NCBI GenBank assembly: GCA_013140955.1
Contig: JABFRY010000422.1
Coordinates: forward strand, 1-5,928
From: Acidobacteriota bacterium
Lineage (GTDB): Bacteria > Acidobacteriota > Vicinamibacteria > Vicinamibacterales > UBA2999
Length of the DNA stretch: 5,928 nucleotides
Direction of reading: 5' to 3'
Of the stretch, positions 3,298-5,928 are shown in pieces. The translations under genes and the position numbers were made by a program. The notes below the pieces were generated by a model, which saw only the letters and a list, made by a program, of their open reading frames with translations, made no database searches and was not told the DNA's origin. Numbering within the stretch: the first letter of the stretch is position 1; each line of letters starts with the position of its first letter.

Positions 3298-5727
3298 CTA
3301 CTGGGCCGCAACGCCCGGCACCTGCAGGGCGTCGAGCGACAGGGCGGCTCCGTCGGGTGACGACGCGGTGCCCGTCACGGACAGATCGGCACTGCCCGCA
3401 CCGACCACGTCGAAGAGCACCGCGGCGAGCAGGCCCGCGCCCGCCACGCCGGTCGCGTCGCCCGACCGCGCGATGGCGATGTCGATGCGACCCGTGCGTG
3501 CATCCACCTGCTGGGTGAACGTGGCCATCGCGCCACCCAGACGCATGAAGCTGCCTTCCTGCACCGATCGCACGCGCAGGACCGCCGGGTTGTAGGTGAG
3601 GCTCACCGCCACCGTCGAGATCTGCGACGCGCCGGTGATCGAGACCGGGACCAGGTAGGGACCGCCACCCACGGAGAACTGGGCCGCCGGCGGGGTCACC
3701 ACGAGCTGACCGCCAGCGAGGACGGAGGGCTGTCCCTGGAGTTGACCCTGCGGCTGGCCGGGCTGCTCCTGCGGCTGTGCGGGGGCGGGCACGGTCGTGG
3801 TGCCAGGCGTGGTGTTGCTGCCGGCCGGCACGGTCACCTCACCGGACCCCGCGGGCACCACGACCTGTCCACCCTGTCCGCCGTCCTGCGCGGGCGTCAC
3901 CTGCGGAACCGCCACGCCGGGCTGTTCGGTCGCTGCGGGCGCCGGTGCCCCGTCGGGCACGGCGATGAGTGGGGGCGGGCCGCCCAGGCCCAGGTTCTGC
4001 TGCGTCCCGATGAAGATCGGGCTCACGCTCTCCTGCGTCAGTTCGTGGGTGCGGACGATGCGCGGCGTCAGGAGCATCACGATGTCGGTCTGGTTCGCGT
4101 CGCGGTCGTTGGCCGCGAACAGCTGCCGCAGGATCGGGATACGCATGATGCCCGGCACCCCGCTCATCGAGTGGCGCTCCTCCTCCCGCAGCAGGCCCGC
4201 CAGGAGGTTCGACTCCCCGTCCCGCAGGCGCAGCCGCGTGTTCACGCGACGGGTGCCGAAGGAGGGCAGGTTCTGCCCGGCGATGTTCACGTCCTGCCCG
4301 CGCGTGCTGTTCTCCACGATGAGATCGAGGATGACCTCGCCCTCGAACGTCACGCGCGGCGTCATTTCCACGTTCACACCCACGGAACGGTAGGTGAACG
4401 ACGTCAGCGGGTTGACGTTGGCGCCCCCCTGGGCCACCGGCGTGAACACGGTGGAGGGCACGGGAATCTCGTCGCCCAGGTTGAGCGTGATCTTCTGGCC
4501 CTCGGCCCCTCGGAGCTGCGGCTTCGCAATCAGCCGTGTCTCGGAGTCGCTCTCGAGGAACCGCACCACGGCCGAGGGCACCGCGAGATAGAAGTCGGCG
4601 GTGGAGACGCCGCGGCTCACCGTGTTCAGGTTGAAGGGGGCCGGACTGAACGTGCTCGGGTTGTTCGCCGTCCCGCGGGGATCGGCCTCGGGCGAGAAGA
4701 CGCCCGTGATCGAATAGGACGAGAGATCGAGCCCGTAGCTCTTGGCCCGGCCCCGATTGACCTCGAGGATCTGCACGTCCACCACGACCTCGGCGCGCGG
4801 CTTGTCGTTGGCCTGGATCATCTTCTCGATGATCGACGCGACGTTGGACGTGGCGCGAATCGTAATGGTGTTGCTGGTCTTGTTGGCGGCGATCATCGGT
4901 GCCACCGCCAGCGCCGGCACGCGGATGATGGTGTTCACCAGCTGGGCCAGCTCGGTCGCGTCGGCGTGCGAGATGAAGAAGGTGCGGATCACCTGCTCCT
5001 CGTACTGCGCCCGCTTCGGCTGGGTGTCGGGAATCACCATGATCGTCCGCTCGTTGACGACCTTGTAGAACAAGAGGTTCGCCGAAAGGATCTGCCGCAG
5101 GGCATCCTCGAGGGTGACGCCGTCCAGCAGCACGCTGTAACTGCGGTCCTGGAAGTCGCGGTCGTAGGCGACGTTGATGCCGGAGGCGGTCCCGATGAAG
5201 TTCAGGATGTCCCGGATGCTCGCGTTGTTGAACCGCAGGGTGAGCGGCTCGCGGGACGCCGGATTGAGGAGCGGCTCGGCCGACTGGCGCGACGCTTCCG
5301 CCTGGAGCTGGGACACCGACGACCGCGGGCGCGCGGCTTCGGCCTCGTCCCGGATCCGGCGCTCGATCTCGATCGCCTTGGCGGCCACCTGCCGGTTGGG
5401 CGGGTCGAAGTCGGCCGCCCGGCGGTATTCGCGCAGGGCGTCTTCGAGCTGTCCCCGGGCCTCGAGGAGCCGCGCCTGATCGAGATGCCGGGTGGACGCG
5501 CTGATCATGGCGCGTTCGAGCGCAATCCTGTAGTCCGTACGATCCGGCTCCTGCAGGACCGCCTGGCGGTAGTGCTCGACGGCTGCGTCCCAGTCGCCGT
5601 TGCGGGCGGCCTGGTCACCCCGGCCATAGGACCGGCCCGCGCCGCAGGCCGCGAGCAGGAGCGACACGCCGAGAACGACGGCCGTGACCGCCCGGGACAT
5701 CTTCGCTGGGTGCTGTAGTCGCATCAT
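3298..5727 (-). CDS. Lipidated secretin with TPR-like N-terminus and C-terminal cohesin-like domain
   Basis: This 809-residue protein should form the multimeric outer-membrane channel of a type II secretion or type IV pilus system. In order: a lipoprotein signal peptide with lipobox LAAC (Cys28); TPR-like helices about 33-130; an STN/N0 domain about 160-233 (LTLRFNNASIRDILNFIG); an N1-type secretin domain about 244-307; and the secretin core about 311-558 with ESNLLAGLL, VPGI (524-527) and the closing TPRIV (554-558). A Pro/Gln/Gly-rich linker of roughly 95 residues (about 581-676) then leads to a cohesin-like beta-sandwich to about 790 (VPVSITGASQISTVAVSLTY, YNPAVL, GAGLLAAVLFDVVGAGSADL). 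The usual glycines in VPxLGxIPxLGxLF are replaced (VPGIMRIPILRQLF). The ATG at 5727 overlaps the upstream stop by four bases (ATGA). AGGG at 5730-5733 is better spaced for the adjacent ATG at 5724. It could be called GspD- or PilQ-like; it has no AMIN domain and I cannot decide from this window. Confidence 0.93.
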   Translation of the reverse strand: MMRLQHPAKMSRAVTAVVLGVSLLLAACGAGRSYGRGDQAARNGDWDAAVEHYRQAVLQEPDRTDYRIALERAMISASTRHLDQARLLEARGQLEDALREYRRAADFDPPNRQVAAKAIEIERRIRDEAEAARPRSSVSQLQAEASRQSAEPLLNPASREPLTLRFNNASIRDILNFIGTASGINVAYDRDFQDRSYSVLLDGVTLEDALRQILSANLLFYKVVNERTIMVIPDTQPKRAQYEEQVIRTFFISHADATELAQLVNTIIRVPALAVAPMIAANKTSNTITIRATSNVASIIEKMIQANDKPRAEVVVDVQILEVNRGRAKSYGLDLSSYSITGVFSPEADPRGTANNPSTFSPAPFNLNTVSRGVSTADFYLAVPSAVVRFLESDSETRLIAKPQLRGAEGQKITLNLGDEIPVPSTVFTPVAQGGANVNPLTSFTYRSVGVNVEMTPRVTFEGEVILDLIVENSTRGQDVNIAGQNLPSFGTRRVNTRLRLRDGESNLLAGLLREEERHSMSGVPGIMRIPILRQLFAANDRDANQTDIVMLLTPRIVRTHELTQESVSPIFIGTQQNLGLGGPPPLIAVPDGAPAPAATEQPGVAVPQVTPAQDGGQGGQVVVPAGSGEVTVPAGSNTTPGTTTVPAPAQPQEQPGQPQGQLQGQPSVLAGGQLVVTPPAAQFSVGGGPYLVPVSITGASQISTVAVSLTYNPAVLRVRSVQEGSFMRLGGAMATFTQQVDARTGRIDIAIARSGDATGVAGAGLLAAVLFDVVGAGSADLSVTGTASSPDGAALSLDALQVPGVAAQ

Positions 5728-5928
5728 TGCCCTGAAAGTCGAATCGTCTGTCGTCCACGCCCGTCGGCGTAGGAGAGCTCGGCGGACTCTTCGCCAATGC
5801 TCACGACTCTGTATCGGCCCTCGACCAGATCTCCCGCGCGGCCGTGGAACACATTGCCACGGGCATCGCTGAGGATGGCGACCTGGCCGCCGAGCGAGGC
5901 GGCGTTGAGTACGCCGATGAACTTGAGC
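5724..5928 (-). CDS. PilP/GspC-like periplasmic connector protein, C-terminal end only
   Basis: The last 67 codons of a gene that begins beyond the right edge; the stop TGA (5724-5726) overlaps the secretin start. The visible part reads LKFIGVLNAASLGGQVAILS, then DARGNVFHGRAGDLVEGRYR, VVSIGEESAEL and a short tail. The pattern of a FIGV strand, an A(I/V)LSD..G.VF..G.GD.V.GRYRV turn and an I..ESAEL strand is that of the homology-region domain of PilP and GspC, which contacts the N-terminal domains of the secretin from the inner-membrane side. The gene order connector-secretin, with ATGA overlap, matches pilP-pilQ and gspC-gspD arrangements and supports this identity. The membrane anchor and any further domains lie outside the window, so PilP and GspC cannot be told apart. 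The rest of the assembly platform (PilM/N/O or GspL/M, ATPase) is expected upstream; that is inference. Confidence 0.75.
   Translation of the reverse strand, partial: LKFIGVLNAASLGGQVAILSDARGNVFHGRAGDLVEGRYRVVSIGEESAELSYADGRGRQTIRLSGQ

Noticed and set aside
3742..5718. Long plus-strand open frame (658 codons) opposite the secretin
   Set aside because: It is antisense to a clear secretin, is His/Arg/Gly-rich without domains, and is explained by high GC at codon third positions.

Overview
The window is GC-rich and gene-dense, and it holds the end of an envelope machinery operon of the type IV pilus / type II secretion superfamily. A lipidated secretin with N-terminal TPR-like helices and a C-terminal cohesin-like domain, followed by small pseudopilins ending in a DGTxYxDW motif, is the style I associate with Acidobacteriota, possibly the Vicinamibacteria. 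That placement is an inference from gene style and composition. No phylogenetic marker is present.

Right to left on the minus strand (5928 to 2332) the genes are: the C-terminal end of a PilP/GspC-like periplasmic protein (5724-5928, cut by the window edge); the secretin (3298-5727), which overlaps it by four bases; a first pseudopilin (2790-3269); and a GspG-like pseudopilin (2332-2766). The spacing is very tight and the two pseudopilins have no upstream ATG that fits well, so the block looks like one translationally coupled transcript. Together it would supply the outer-membrane channel, its inner-membrane connector and the pseudopilus subunits.

From 2331 down to 1540 there is no convincing gene. 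This gap holds a GC hairpin just after the minus operon, a featureless stretch, and a minisatellite of ten tandem 23-bp units (1654-1883, plus a partial eleventh) that contains almost no A on the plus strand. A good intrinsic-terminator-like hairpin sits at 1553-1598.

That terminator serves the only plus-strand gene (316-1539), a predicted lipoprotein with two invasin-like Ig domains and two PKD domains. Only 26 bases away, and pointing left, is the start of a third pseudopilin-like gene (1-289, cut by the edge), which lacks the canonical Glu at mature position 5. Two plausible sigma70-type promoters for these divergent genes face and overlap each other. The lipoprotein gene and the repeat array therefore lie between two parts of what may once have been a continuous minus-strand pseudopilin cluster.

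The most interesting items are the secretin-cohesin fusion, the Glu5-less pseudopilin, the interleaved promoters, and the repeat array with its nested 46-bp periodicity.
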